From Apricaphanius iberus (taxonomy: Eukaryota > Chordata > Actinopteri > Cyprinodontiformes > Aphaniidae), in assembly GCA_028564705.1 (NCBI GenBank), contig JAPXFQ010001308.1, positions 186,001 through 250,000 of the forward strand: DNA of 64,000 bases, written 5' to 3'. The translations under genes and the position numbers were made by a program. A model generated the notes under the pieces. That model was not told the origin of the DNA, made no database searches, and saw nothing but the letters and a program-made list of their open reading frames with translations. Position 1 is the first letter of the stretch, and every line of letters starts with the position of its first letter. Of this stretch, positions 38,058 to 50,482 are shown piece after piece.

Positions 38058-40400
38058 GACCAAGGAAGACTGGGAAACGCAGCCAGCAAGCCACCCAGAT
38101 CCAGTCTTTTCTTTCCTCTGGGGATGGAGGGTGAGGGTGTGGAACATGGGTTTCGATTGGTTAGGTGCAAAACAAGACCCCGATTTTTGAGGAAGACTTC
38201 ATTTTTGCTCCGTGCTCAGTTAAAGAAACAAAAAAAGGTCCATATCTAACCGCATACACTGATTCACACTAACCATAACCAGTAACAGAAGACACTAGCT
38301 TTTGCTCCGTCCACCTCTTGTTCTTTGGTCGCTGTGCTTTGTGTTAATCTGTAGGTGCTTCGTCCAGTTTCTTTGTTTTTCAGATGTAAGTTATTAGCGT
38401 AAAAAAAAGCAGCCGTCCTGTCTCAGTCCCACCTCTTTCTATCGTCGTTCTTTCCCGCAGGATCGCGTAGATGTTTCACGCATTAATAGCATCTTGCAGC
38501 TTCCGATGGTTTGCTCTCCTTTCCTTTTGGTCAGCAATGCCGATCACTTTGTCTCCGTGTCTACATGTGAGTCCAGGCAGCAGAGAGATGTTTCATCACA
38601 GACGGCTCTCTCCACATGCTAAAGAAACAAACTCTACTGCCACACAATGGGAACCAAATGAAGCCCAGTATTTAGCTTCAACCACAATTACTCTCCATCC
38701 CTGCTGTTGGTAAACGTGAAAAACCTAAAGGCCTAAAGGCCAGATTTGTGGAGGGAAGACTTGAAAACAGCAACAGCAGCCCTGTGTCAGATACACTTTC
38801 TGTTGCCGTTGTTCCAGCCTGCAAGGTTACAGAACCTCGTTGTAGATTATGATTGCATTTTGCAGATTCATACCGCCATGCAGGCAGCAGAAGAAATGAT
38901 CAATCATGAACATCCCTCCCGTCATGCTAAGAAAACTTCTTACTTACACAATTTTGATGATTTTTGACAGTCGCCTTGCTGTTATTTACAGCTCGGAGGC
39001 CGGCCGTTTTAAATATTTAAAGCTGTGCAACAAGCTCTCGATTACCGGAACATTCTGAAGGCTTATCAGCATCCCTTCTTCATTCATTAATCCATAGACG
39101 AGGATGCTGCTTGTGGATTGTCTTTAACTTGCTCTCTCGTTACAAAAAAAAAAAAGAGACGGCTCTCTGCACAATCTGGCAGAATCTGCTCATCAGCTTT
39201 AAAGTAACACAGGTATTAACTTTTTATAACATGTACAGTTGATGCTTGTCCTTATGCGTCTAAACCAGCTCTTAAATAGCATCAGGTAGTGTTTTTTGTT
39301 TGTTTGTTTGTTTGTTATTTTCTCATCTGATTTGTTCACTTATAGCTCTACTACTGAATGTGAATATCGGGAAAGAATCTTCAACTAGCAAAAAAATACA
39401 GAAATGTAATTTTCCTGGTTGTGTTTCACGTATTCCTGCGAACATAGCGAGGAGACCAACGTGTCGGTGTTAAATACATCCCCGCCCTGTCGCTGAATGA
39501 CGCAGCAGAATCCACAGATTTTTAATCTCTTGCAAAAGTATTCAACTTTCCACAGTTTGACACGTTACAACCACAAACTTTAATCTATGTTGTCGGATTT
39601 TCAAGTCATCGACACACAGAACTGCGTAACTGTAAAGTGCAAGGAAAGAGATGCCTGTTGTTGTTTTTTTAAAACAACCTGTACTTACTTCTATCATCCT
39701 GACTTGTTTCTTCCCCCACACCATGATGCTGCCACCCCCATGTTTTACAGAAAGGAGTTGGTGCGTGCAGTACTATCTTACTGAAACAAGCAGTGTGCTG
39801 TTTGTTAAAATCTGGCCTCATTTCACAGGATCAGATTTACGAGAAGAAGAAAAAGAAAACAATAATTGTAAATGTTTTTGTTGTGCCATGCTAATCGAAT
39901 ACTGGGAACATTATCAAGTACTGTACGTCCACTCTGGCATCCCGTGTCAGTGTGTTACACAGTTGGGGATCAATTAATTTTGGTTTATGTGGCCTTATCC
40001 ATACATTTTTTAATTGATCTGCACACAATTATATATTTAAAGAAAAACAGGTTGGTGTTTATTAGTCCCTGCCCTCATTAGGCGAATTTTGCACTGCACT
40101 TCACAATGATTAGGCAAAGATTTCCTCACATGGGGTTTTATTTGTTTTGCTGGATTCATGTTTGGTGGTTGGAGGTTTTTGGTTTTCTTTTTTGCGTTTA
40201 TATAAACTCATGTAAACTGTGTCTGTAAAACAATTAATTAGTGTGGAGAAAAAAAAAAAGTTCCCTATGAATCATTCTTTACCATTAGATTTGCACAAGT
40301 AGATACAAATAAAAATGTTCCAATGCTGAATGCATGGAGACATTTGTATGTGATGTAAGACAAGATCCTGCTGTATTTAAAAAATAAACTCATCTATTGT
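38058..40400 (+). other. arf3: arf3 3' untranslated region
   Basis: After the arf3 stop there is no further coding frame. Poly(A) signals AATAAA lie at 40308-40313 and 40383-40388; the second is the probable distal end, giving a 3' UTR of about 2.3 kb, similar in scale to mammalian ARF3. A Tc1-type fragment is embedded at about 39528-39750. Confidence 0.55.
39528..39750 (+). mobile_element. Tc1/mariner end fragment within the arf3 3' UTR
   Basis: The phrase TTGCAAAAGTATTCAACTTT, followed by TTTGACACGTTACAACCACA, is the typical start of a fish Tc1-type element. CACACCATGATGCTGCCACC at about 39717 is an internal phrase in the opposite sense. If the 3' UTR extends this far, arf3 mRNA carries transposon sequence. 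Confidence 0.5.
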
Positions 40401-40599
40401 ACAATCCGTCTCCTCGGCTTATTGTGATTGTGAATGCGTGCAAAAAAAAAAAAAAAAAGAGGCGGCACCTCCTTAATTTTGCCTTTTGACCTGCGGAGTT
40501 GTAGACGAAGGTTTTGAAAGTGAAGTAAATCATGTTAAATAAGTTAATCTCAAAACCATCAGTTACGCAGTACTTTAGCCCTGCTGGCATCATTTAAAT

Positions 40600-41294
40600 C
40601 AGGGATGTCCAAAGTGTGGCCCGGGGGCCATTTACAGCCCTTGGACTGATTTTGTACGGCCCTTGACAACCATTTAAGATTGGTACTTTCCACAATTTGC
40701 TCCAAAACACAAATGATTAACGCAGATGGAGGCTTTCTTTTATAAGGACATATCTGTTTTTGACTAATTGAAAGGATGTGCTATATAAATAACTTTAGAA
40801 CGGATTGGATTAGAAAATGATCATTGGCAAAAAATTATTATCTTTTAATACTCTTATGTTTTTGCTTTCTTTTTAATTTCATTGTGTCAACAACTAAGGC
40901 AAAAGCAGACATAGAGAAAACCAAAAATTGCTAAAATTAACACATTTCCAAAGAAAAAGTGACTCAAACTCTGTTCATTTTGCTGAGAAAAAAAGTTTTT
41001 CTTTAGCCCCTCCAACATATTTGAAAACTGTTTGACAATTATTTCTCTTAAAAAGGCAAGTGGTGTGCTTTGAATCTACAATCCTTTAAAAATCAAATTT
41101 CAACACAATATCCTACTTAATGTGTTTCATTAAATTATTACCTGTTTAGTTTATTATTAAGCGGGTAAAAAAATAAATAAGAAACAATTTTTTTTACGTT
41201 AAAAAAATCTTATGAAAAAATCTATTTTTGTGGCACATGGCCGCTTTCAACTTGATGATTCTGGCCCTTGTAGCAAAAAGTTTGTACATCTCTG
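40600..41294. mobile_element. hAT-type MITE
   Basis: It starts CAGGGATGTCCAAAGTGTGG and ends with GCAAAAAGTTTGTACATCTC TG, an imperfect inverted repeat. Flanking 8-mers ATTTAAAT (40592-40599) and ATTGAAAT (41295-41302) differ at one base, fitting an old 8-bp target duplication. A second, 5'-truncated copy lies at 49382-49893. Confidence 0.8.
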
Positions 41295-41497
41295 ATTGAA
41301 ATGATCTTATGGTTAGCTCAGTGGGCAGCATTACTGAGGAGAGGGGTAGCTGTCTGTCATTCTGACTGAACTACAGGAGAACTTGCTGGAAGGAGGAGAC
41401 GCTTGCAGTCATTCCTCTGGTTGTCAACCATAAGGACCTCCAAGGAAACTTCTCCTGTCATCTCTGCATGAAATGGGTTTCACAAGCAAGGATATAC

Positions 41498-42005
41498 AGC
41501 GCTGTGCAAAACTTTTAGGGAGGTGTGGGGGAAAAAATGCTGTAAACAAAGAATGCTTTGAAAAAGGAAGGTCTTAATCATTTGTTTTCATGAACAAAAC
41601 CTAAACCAAATCATTATTTGGTGTGAGCACACTTTGCCTTTAAAAACAGCCTTGATTCTTCTAGGTACACTTTGCATACAGTATTTGAAGGAGCTCGGCT
41701 GGAGAACTAACCTCAGATCTGTGAATGTAGCCTTCCTCACTTCCTTCTGTCTCCTCATGTGATCCTGGACACACATGATGTTGAGATGGGGGCCATAGCA
41801 TCACTTCCAGGACTTTTTGTTCTTTTTTACGCTCAATATAGTTCTTAGTGACTTTGGCTGTATGTTCAGGTTCACTCATTCACCTCCCTGATGTTATTGG
41901 ATGATGGATAAGTATGTGCCTTTGTTTCTATTTGCAGAAATGCAGCCCCAAACGTTCAAGGAACCTCCACTTTGCTTCACTGTTGCCTGCAGACACTCAT
42001 TATTT
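41498..42005 (-). pseudogene. Tc1-like transposase 3' fragment
   Basis: Read leftward it encodes pieces of a Tc1-like transposase C-terminus, for example HTAKVTKNYIERKKEQKVLE, EVMLWPP and, in another frame, SVPRRIKAVFKGK. The plus-strand start GCGCTGTGCAAAACTTTTAG is the usual terminal repeat of this family. The frame is broken between 41588 and 41879. The 5' part of the gene is missing. Confidence 0.75.
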
Positions 42006-43837
42006 TACTACTTTTATTACTTATTACTTTTATTATCAGCAACAAGGTAACTCAAGATGCTTTACATGATTTAGGGGGAAATTAAAAGCATCCATTAAAC
42101 AATAATAAAAATAGAAGAACACAACTTCGAAGACGCTTCGAAGAACAATAAAACATACTTCTGTTATAACCTTCCAGTTGTTATTAATCAAATAATCAAA
42201 GGCGACTCTAAACAAGTGTGCTTTTAGATGTAATGGATAACAGTCGAAGAAGGCCGGCTGGAGGCAGAAACATTATCTTTTGCATCTGTATAGATGTGAC
42301 TTGTGCTGGGATGATAGGAAAATGTTTTGTATGGATCCAATGGAGATGATGACCTCTGACGGATGATGGCACATACAGTTTTTTAACGGGGTTCCAGGAT
42401 CAGGTTCAGACTGCTGGCCTTGTTTTATGATCTCTCAACCTCCCAGGTTAGGGTTCTAACTGTGCTACTGAGGAAGAATGAGAGCAGGAGCCTTTTCTCT
42501 TTAAAATCATTTATTTTAAAATGGCATTAGGAGGGTTTCTGCTGTTTTTGATGTCTTTAATCAATTGTATTATGTGCCTTAAAATGTCTTAAACATGTCT
42601 CAAGCATTCATCAAGTCAAAAATTGTAATTCATTAACAACTTTAAGGTGTTTTGTGTTATTACACTGTGATAATTTTAAAATGCTAATGATGACATCAGA
42701 AAGCCGGTTGTAAGGATTTTAAGGTGTTCCAGCAAATATGCTGCTGAGTGAAATCTTCTCCGAAAACTGATTTCTTGATTAAGGTTCTCTTTTTTTCTTC
42801 TTATTTCATGTGGTGAATGAATTTACATGATAACAGTCTTAAAATTATCTTTAAACAAACTGAAACTTGAAGACATGCTTGCTGAAGAAATTTTTTCAGA
42901 GAAAGTTCACGTCTTTGTGTAAAGGAACATCTGGAAACAGGATTGTCCAGAGCTTCTTGTCCAAGGAAATGGACTCACTCACAGGTCTGTATCAAAACAT
43001 AGAATAAAAAAGCGTAGAATAAAAATTTTTTATTAAAAACGTTCTCCCAGACAGGAAGTGAATGAATAATTTGCTAATGAAAAATACTTCTTTTTGTAAA
43101 CAAAATGAATGAATATCATGTTAAGCTTTTTGGTCTTTTGCACAAACTTTATTTATTTATTTTTAAAAACCACTTCTAAGCATATTATTGAGCTCATATA
43201 TCATATGTACTTCTGATGAAAAGACTAAACAACCCTGAAGCAATAAAACTAAACATTGTCATGACATGGACAGTCTGTCTGCAAAAGATGGAGTGTTGCA
43301 AGGTTTGACCAGGAGAGGGCGACTATACTTTACTTCTTATCCTTTTTTTTGTTCCATATATCCAATTATACAAAAGAGGAGTACATAAACTAGCATGTCT
43401 GAAAGTTTCAGTGAGTTTATGAGGTTTATGTATATTTAAAAAGCAAAGTGGATGCCAAGGGTTCAAAATCTCTGGCAAGGCATTGAAAAATGTGCAGATT
43501 GACACGATTACAAAAAATAAAAAAGACATTAAACTAAATAAACAAAAAATCTTGTTTCTGATATATGCTTAGACAGTTTTAATACATTCAGGCAGATTTC
43601 TTTAGTGCTGTGAATAGTTGGGCACAAGACACTTAATTTATTCTTTCAAAAACCAGGAGAAATACCTGTCTCTTTGTCATTCTGTGTTATCACATCTGAT
43701 TGTATATCAGAAGGAAAACATTTAAGAAATCCTCTTTCCATCGCTACAAATTCAAAAATAAGAATAAAATTTTTTTCTTAAGAAATTGGTGGGGATCATA
43801 GTTATTCCAAGCGCAAATCTATGTTGTAAACTATAGA
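42006..43837. other. Intergenic DNA without recognisable gene
   Basis: AT-rich DNA with a short repeat-like phrase (AACTCAAGATGCTTTACATG at about 42050). No conserved frame is seen. Confidence 0.6.
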
Positions 43838-45020
43838 CTATATTGCCAAAGGTTTGCTGACCCCTCCACATGAGTTCATGTGTTTCATGGCTACATTTGT
43901 ATTTAGTCCAGCATTTAAATGTCCAAATATCCCTCAGTCAACTGAATAATAACAAAGTGGAATCAGCTAGGAAGGGCAGTGCCATGTTAAAGGATGAGCC
44001 ACGGAAAATCACAGAAGATGCTGAGATGCCGAGTGTCGAGGCTCATCCACTTTTCACAGAGTTGAAGAGCTTAAGACCTCCTAACTTCATATGGCCTTCA
44101 GATCAGTTCAGGGACAAGATGAAGAAAACTTCATGGGTTTTTATATGGCTGACCGGCTGCATCCAATCCTTACATCACCACCAACAATGCTAAGAGTCTC
44201 ACGCAGTGATGTAAAGCATGCAGCCTTTGGACTGTACATCTGTAGAGAAGAGCTGTCACCATCATATCAACACCCCCCCCGACCACTCAGGTCGCCTAAT
44301 TCCAGTGCACTCAACATCGCAACAATCAGAACCAAATATGGAGAAGCAGCTTTCAGTTTCTATGTTACTCATATCATGAACAAACTTCCAGACGTCTGCA
44401 AAGCTGCTGAAAGTTCCTGTGATTCAAAGCAAAAACCCAACATGAATGCAACTGGAATGTTATATCACTGGTATGTTTTAATGCTCTTTATGTCTTCAGT
44501 GTTGTGTTTTTCTGATCTTACTGTTGTTTCATGGATGCTTTTATTTTTCCCCTCATATCTTGTAAAGCATCTTGAGTTGCCTTGTTGCGGAAAGCGTGCA
44601 ATACAAATAGACGTATCTTGGCTTGCTTAGCTTATTATGGCGAAGGAGTGTTTTAATGGATCTGGGGTATTTGCACAATGTCCCCTTGGTTCCAGCAAAA
44701 GCAACTCTCAGTCCTTCAGCAAACCAAGACATTTCTGAGAACAACTCAAGGTCCATAAAGACATTGATGTGCAAGTTTGACAGAACTTGACCAGCCTGGA
44801 ACACATTTGGGATGAATTAGAGCAAAGAGTCTGCAACATCTTCTCATTCAACAACACTTTATAATTTTGCAAATACAACGACTCAAAAAGGTTAAAAAAG
44901 AAAAAAAATGACATAAACACACCTAAACCTCGTGAGGAGCTGGTTATAGTTGCAGAGGTTGGGCTGACATCGTAATTAACACTATAAGTGGATGTCATTC
45001 AAGTTGACATGACTGTGAGG
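43838..45020 (+). pseudogene. Tc1/mariner relic split by an L2-like tail
   Basis: The left end CTATATTGCCAAAGGTTTGC with CTGACCCCTCCACATGAGTT, and the right part (GGTCCATAAAGACATTGATG, CACATTTGGGATGAATTAGA, CACACCTAAACCTCGTGAGG, GGGCTGACATCGTAATTAAC), belong to one Tc1-type family in plus orientation. Between them, at about 44180-44640, an L2-like LINE tail has inserted. The 107- and 179-aa frames over this stretch are composites of the two repeats. Confidence 0.7.
44180..44640 (+). mobile_element. L2-like LINE 3' fragment
   Basis: The fragment reads RTKYGEAAFSFYVTHIMNKL and PDVCKAAES in one frame, the standard C-terminus of L2-type ORF2. It ends with the tail TGTAAAGCATCTTGAGTTGC followed by GTGCAATACAAATAGA. 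It lies inside the Tc1 relic. Confidence 0.7.
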
Positions 45021-46312
45021 GCAGATGAATATGTTAAAGTCTGAAGGGGTGAAGCAAATTGATGTTTTTTGTGTCTTTGAACTGGGACATTTTTCAGATG
45101 AATCCAACTATGTTCACTGTCATTTTAAAACACCAACAAACAGGAAACCTTACAACACATAACTGCAAATAAAGTTTTATTTTATGGAGCTTTAAATAAT
45201 CTTAAAACATTTTTTTTTACGGCTTTTTCGGCCTCACAACGTTTTTCACATGAAACCCTTCAAGAGTGATTGTTTTTCATCTGACAGACTTGGTCTGAGT
45301 AAAAACAAGTTTTCGCAGCTATCGGTTGTGACAAGAAGCAGTGTTTTATTTAATAATCCCTTCCTGTTATTAGTGATATATTAACCATTTGTCTTGAATA
45401 ACCCTTCTACCTCCTAACAGGAAAGTAACTCAAAGATGTGTTTTTCTTTCCTCTGTACATTTTCGATGTTATTGGGCCTGAGCTGATGGAACAATACTCG
45501 ATGTTTGTTGTTCCTGACAGTGACTGGAGGTGCAAGCAGAACCAGTTTCCTCAGGGCGGTTTGGCTCGCTTGTCCACCCTTAAGGTTGTTTTTTTTGTTG
45601 AAGGTTTTTTTTTTAACCAAGGCAAGACAACTTATCTAAACCAGGAAGAAAAGTGTCTTATGAGTGCTGCTCCTATTTTGAACAAATCTTAGTCCTAAGT
45701 CCAGCAGTAAATTGGAGCAGCAGCAATGCCATGATGCCGCTATAAACTGATCTTACACCTCAAGAACTTCAGCAGAAAGGAGTGGCAGGGGTCAAAGTCT
45801 CCCTCTTAGGCCAACAGAGGAGATTCGTGCCAGCAAACAATGAGTAACATAGAGATAAAAAGGAGCATTTAAAGCTATTTCAGTTGTTGTTTGTTGCTGT
45901 GGACAGGAAAAATGTTTTCAGGTGACAAGAGAGATATTGACTCACCCTGACTGATTGTAACGTTAAAGCTAATGTTACAAGAAGGAACAAGAAGACAAAC
46001 AAGGAATCACAGTAGAAAAGCTATTATTGAGAATAAGTCATCATAAGAAGTTAATATTTTGCATTTATAGAATCACTAAATAGATGTGCAATAAACTTTA
46101 AGTGCCTAACAGAGATAAATACACCTTGGACATGTCCACCTCTTTCTGCTTGAAATGTTTTTCCCAACAAGCTTTTAGTCAGACTTAGACTTGTATAGTT
46201 TATTTGTGTTCTGTTTTCTGCTTCTGTTACTAAAAAAAAAACTAAAAAAGTGTGATGTGCATTTTTTTTCAGTCCTCTTGCATCAACACAGAGAACCATT
46301 TTTTAAATGTAA
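45021..46312. other. Intergenic DNA without recognisable gene
   Basis: No conserved frame or clear repeat end is seen. The open frames at 45414-45692 lie on opposite strands of the same T-rich sequence. Confidence 0.55.
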
Positions 46313-47310
46313 TTACAACCCCAAATCAGAAAAAGTTGAGATGTTATGTTAGATTAAAATCCAAACTGAAAACAGTACTTTGTTAAATTATCTTTGATCT
46401 GCATTTCACTGAAAAAAACAAACACACAAAAGCTTAATATTAAATGTGTTTCTCATTGATCTTATTGTTGTTGGGTTTTTTTCTCCTAAATAAACTTGTA
46501 TTCCAATTTTGATTCTTGAAAATCATTTCAAAAAAGTTGGAACAGCAAAGCGTTTACAACTTTGTAATCTTGCCATTCCTTTTCAAATCACCTTAGGCCT
46601 TGTCCACATGTAGCCGGGTATCTCACAAAATTTTTATATTTTTCTACGGTTTGGCCTGCAATCCACTAATAAACTATTCTTTCTAAACACTCAGACCAAA
46701 GCGAAGATCTGCCTTATCTCCTTTTTCAACGTCTGTATTCGGACAGATGATACCAGAGTTTTAAGTGCCGCAACCTTGCTGTCCGCGACAAAAAATGCTC
46801 CAACATCACTTGTGCGACATGCATTTCTACTCAGAAACAGCATTTTGTCCCCCAGGGCTGTGTTGGCATTATTAATTGTCAAAGCGCTTTTTGCACGCTT
46901 GTTTTTACCAGCTCTATCACTGCTGTATGTAGAAGCTAGAGACTAGAAAGTTACTCTGAGTGGACAGGATTTGGGAGAACTATGGCTCCCTGAAGTTTAG
47001 CCATGTCTATGAATGTGCTTGAAAACGTACTTATCTGGTAACATGTGGATTTTTTTTTTTTTTGGAAACGACCTGAGAAAATGTTTTTGACTGCAATTTG
47101 ACTGCAAATTTGTTTTAAAAAAACGGCTATGTGTGTAGATGGCTTTAAAAGACATTTAGGGACTGAAAATACTAAGCAATGAAGTGTTTCAGGTATAATT
47201 TTGTCCCATTCTTCTTGTAAACAAGCTGAGCAAGGTGAGGGGGTCTTAATTGACAGGTCAGGACTGCAGGCGGGCCAGTCAAGTACCCATACCTTCTAAT
47301 GCTTTTAACG
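46313..47310. mobile_element. Nested pair of teleost DNA repeats
   Basis: An outer repeat starts ACCCCAAATCAGAAAAAGTT at about 46317 and resumes after 47150 (TTTTGTCCCATTCTTCTTGT, GGACTGCAGGCGGGCCAGTC), phrases that belong to one common fish repeat. Between them, about 46589-47148, lies another element with inverted ends GGCCTTGTCCACATGTAGCC and the reverse complement of AGCCATCTACACACATAGCC. Confidence 0.6.
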
Positions 47311-49381
47311 GATATAAACTTCTCCCAAAGGACTCTAAGTGGCTTCAAAGTTGTCATATTGAGGAAATTAACATAATGCATGCTAAAAAATAAGGTCCAG
47401 GTTGCAAAAAAAACAACCAAAAAACAGTTCTTCCCCTTTAAGTTAATTTAATATACGAAACACGAACAGAGAACTTTAACTGGCTGCTAAAAATGGTATA
47501 ACTTTTCGTTTGCCATAACCTTAGGAGTCTGGTTGTGAAACTGGCAGCTCTGCATATCCAGAGATTAAAGTATGATTGGGAGACGCAGCAATTTTCAAAC
47601 CTTGCCATAGATTATCAATTACATGTACTGCTAATGAGAAAATGAATTCATGCACAAAAGAAAAACATACCATAGCAAAACTAAATGTGATGCTGATGCT
47701 TTTAGTTTATCCTGTTTATACTTGTTTTTTTGTGCCAGTCTCTGATTTGTCTCCTGCAGGAAATCCCAGTGGTTTTGTCTTCTGCAAATCTCTCACACTC
47801 TTTGAGTTTTCACTACATTCTGGCATGGAGTTATATCTTCGGTTTGCTGCAGGGATTTGATGAGATTCATGTCGCTGTTTTGTGTTGGTTAGTCAACAGG
47901 GTTCACTTTGGACTTCTGGCGGTGAAGCAACTGGTCGTGACTTACCCATTCAAAGAATCATAAAGGCTGAAGGTCTTACAAACACAGGTTTCTATTTCTT
48001 CAATGCAACCTGTCTACTTATATGCCAGATGTAACCATGAGTTATTTAATTCAGTCACACTATTAGGAAACCATTTTGCAGAACAAAGTTGTTCTGGCTC
48101 ATTTAGGCCATTGGCTTCTTCATGGTATATTGGAAATGAAGAGGCGTAACATGCGAATAAAGCCCCCATGCAACTATGTTTTGGGATATTATGCTGAACA
48201 ACAAAGCGACAACCCAGATCCAGTTTACTGTTGACTGCTGTAGTTTTCTTTCATTTATAAACTGTGCACCCTACTTTCTTTATTAGTTCTTCCACCTTAA
48301 CAGGATTTCCAGTTCTAGGTGCACTTAAGCCACCACGGTGTTTCAATGTGGGAACAGTGCCCTTGTTGATGTGAAAATTCAGACAGTATATGTTTCTTAC
48401 AGCTTCTTTAGTTTATTTATATGGCAAACGTTATCTCAAGAGAAAGAAATTCAGTGCTCTAAAAATTATCGTCACCCCACAAATTTTCTCTGTTTTGTAG
48501 TTTTTTATTACTTAAATGTTTCAGATCATAAAATGAATTCTGTTATTTTAATACAACATTTTTTTAAATGATTACATTTACTACTTTAAAAAGCTATCCA
48601 AGCAAAATGAGAAATAAAACCTGTCCACTTTTTAAAATCATGAATTAACCGATTAACCATCTTTGAAAGATGAGCTCAGTCCAGCTCACTACACTGAGTT
48701 GTTACTGACATAACATTTGAAAACAAGAGATCCTTTAAATAGGACTTGTCTGGCAGCATGAAGTAGGCTAAAGAGGTTTCAAAAAGCAGCACATTATTCC
48801 CCTAAAGAAACTAAGGACAGAGAAGACTCAATATAACAATCCCCAATTATTGTAAACACTTGAAGAAATTTCTGCTACCAAGAGTGCTACAAGTCATTTC
48901 AGAGCCAGGTTGGTTTGGATAGCTTTTTTCATATGCACCCTATAACCAAAATCACGAATAACTGCTTCATAGACACAACGCACAATCATATTTAATAAAT
49001 TAGAATGTTTGTTCCAATAAGGTTCATTTGTCAAATTAGAAGTAGCTTTTAATAATCCTTATTTGTAAATTAAAATGTAGCAAATATGACATTTATTTAC
49101 TCACCCAGAAAAGTCTGGAGGAACCTGGAGTTCTTCAGGAGAAGGACCGCAAAGTAGTCAGATTCAAATCGCATTATCTGGGTAGTTTAGCCGAGCTTCT
49201 GAAACTAGTTTGGTTCGACTCGAGCTCTGATTTCAGTCGGACTAAGGTAATAATTCGACTTTCTCTTTCTGCATGTAAACGTACTGAATAAAACTCAGAA
49301 AATCAGTTCTACAGTTCAACTCAGTGCAAAAAACTTTCCTTCACCTGGCTTGCAAATATGCTTGCCCTTACAGCATCACCA
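47311..49381. other. Intergenic DNA, probably old repeats
   Basis: No gene is recognised. The composition and phrases suggest decayed mobile DNA, but I could not assign a family. Confidence 0.4.
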
Positions 49382-49893
49382 TTTACGGCCCTTGGACTGA
49401 TTTTGTATGGCCCTTAAACGCTATTTAAGATAGGTACATTCTGAAATTGGCACCACAACAAAACTGGTTGATGCAGATGGAGACTTTATTTTATAGGGGC
49501 ATAATTTTTGTTTACTAGAAGGAATAGAAAATGATCCATGGCACAAAACATTATTCATCTTTTAACAATCATACTTTGTTATTCATTGCATAAACATATA
49601 ACACAAAAGCAGATGTAGAGACAACCAATCATAGCTAAAAAATAGCATATTGTTAAAGAGAATGAACCCAAACCCTGTTTTTGGATTGTTGTTTTTTTTG
49701 CTAAAAACTGATTTTTGCTCTAAATCAGTCGCTCGGAAATGTGTTTTATTAAAACTATGCATGTTTAATTTATTATTAAGCAATTAAAAACAAACACAAA
49801 TATTTTTATTAAAAAAAAAATCTTATTTTTGTGTTCCAGGGGAACGTTCAACTTGATGATTTTGGTCCGTCTAGCAAAATGTTTGGACATCTT
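49382..49893. mobile_element. 5'-truncated copy of the hAT MITE at 40600
   Basis: It shares TTGGACTGATTTTGTA, TTCAACTTGATGATT and the end AGCAAAATGTTTGGACATCT with 40600-41294, in the same orientation, but lacks the first 30-40 bp. The minus-strand frame at 49583-49783 is a passenger. Confidence 0.7.
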
Positions 49894-50079
49894 TGCCTTA
49901 GTTGCACCAGGAATACATTTTTCAGTAAATCAATAATTAGTCTGATACAAGAAGGAATAAAACACCTCCATTAATAACTAAAAATGTCATTTAAGACCTG
50001 CTTTTTAAAAATTGTTTGATAATCTAAAACATTTCGTGTGGCCAAAAACAGTATGTCTGAAGTTGTAGTTGGCTACAGG

Positions 50080-50482
50080 TTACAGTAGGTATGTGACAGC
50101 GGGCTGGCTCCTCCCACATAAATCAGTGCGGCAGGAAGAGCCGCTCCCGCCGCTGATTGGTTGCTATCACCGATCCGTAGCGATTCCTGACGGCCAGACC
50201 GGAGTAGACCGCTTGTAGTTTTAGCTCACAGCTCCAAATCGAGCGGAAAACACAGGCAGGCTTTCTTTTTGAGGCAGATCTTTAACCTCACCTCTGCTGA
50301 AAGCGAATGGGAGTGAGGAAAAGAAGACCCTAGCTGGGATTAATCGAAGAGGAATGTATTGATCTAAATGGACAGATTTGGATTGAAATCCCCCAGGACA
50401 ACTTTGAGTGACAGAGGAATATTTCCCCGCATCCTGCACGTCTTGTGATGTTTGCTTGAAATTGACCAGGCTGGATAATTGA
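50080..50482 (+). promoter_or_regulatory. erbb3: erbb3 promoter and 5' UTR
   Basis: A GC-rich block precedes the erbb3 start codon. It contains GGCTCCTCCC (GC-box-like, near 50105), CTCCCGCCGCTGATTGGTTG with an inverted CCAAT box (ATTGG at about 50156), and no obvious TATA box. The transcription start is not fixed. Confidence 0.5.

Noticed and set aside
44091..44630. A 179-aa open frame that looks like a gene
   Set aside because: It fuses Tc1-type and L2-type repeat sequence; no start context, promoter or conserved single-copy domain supports a gene.
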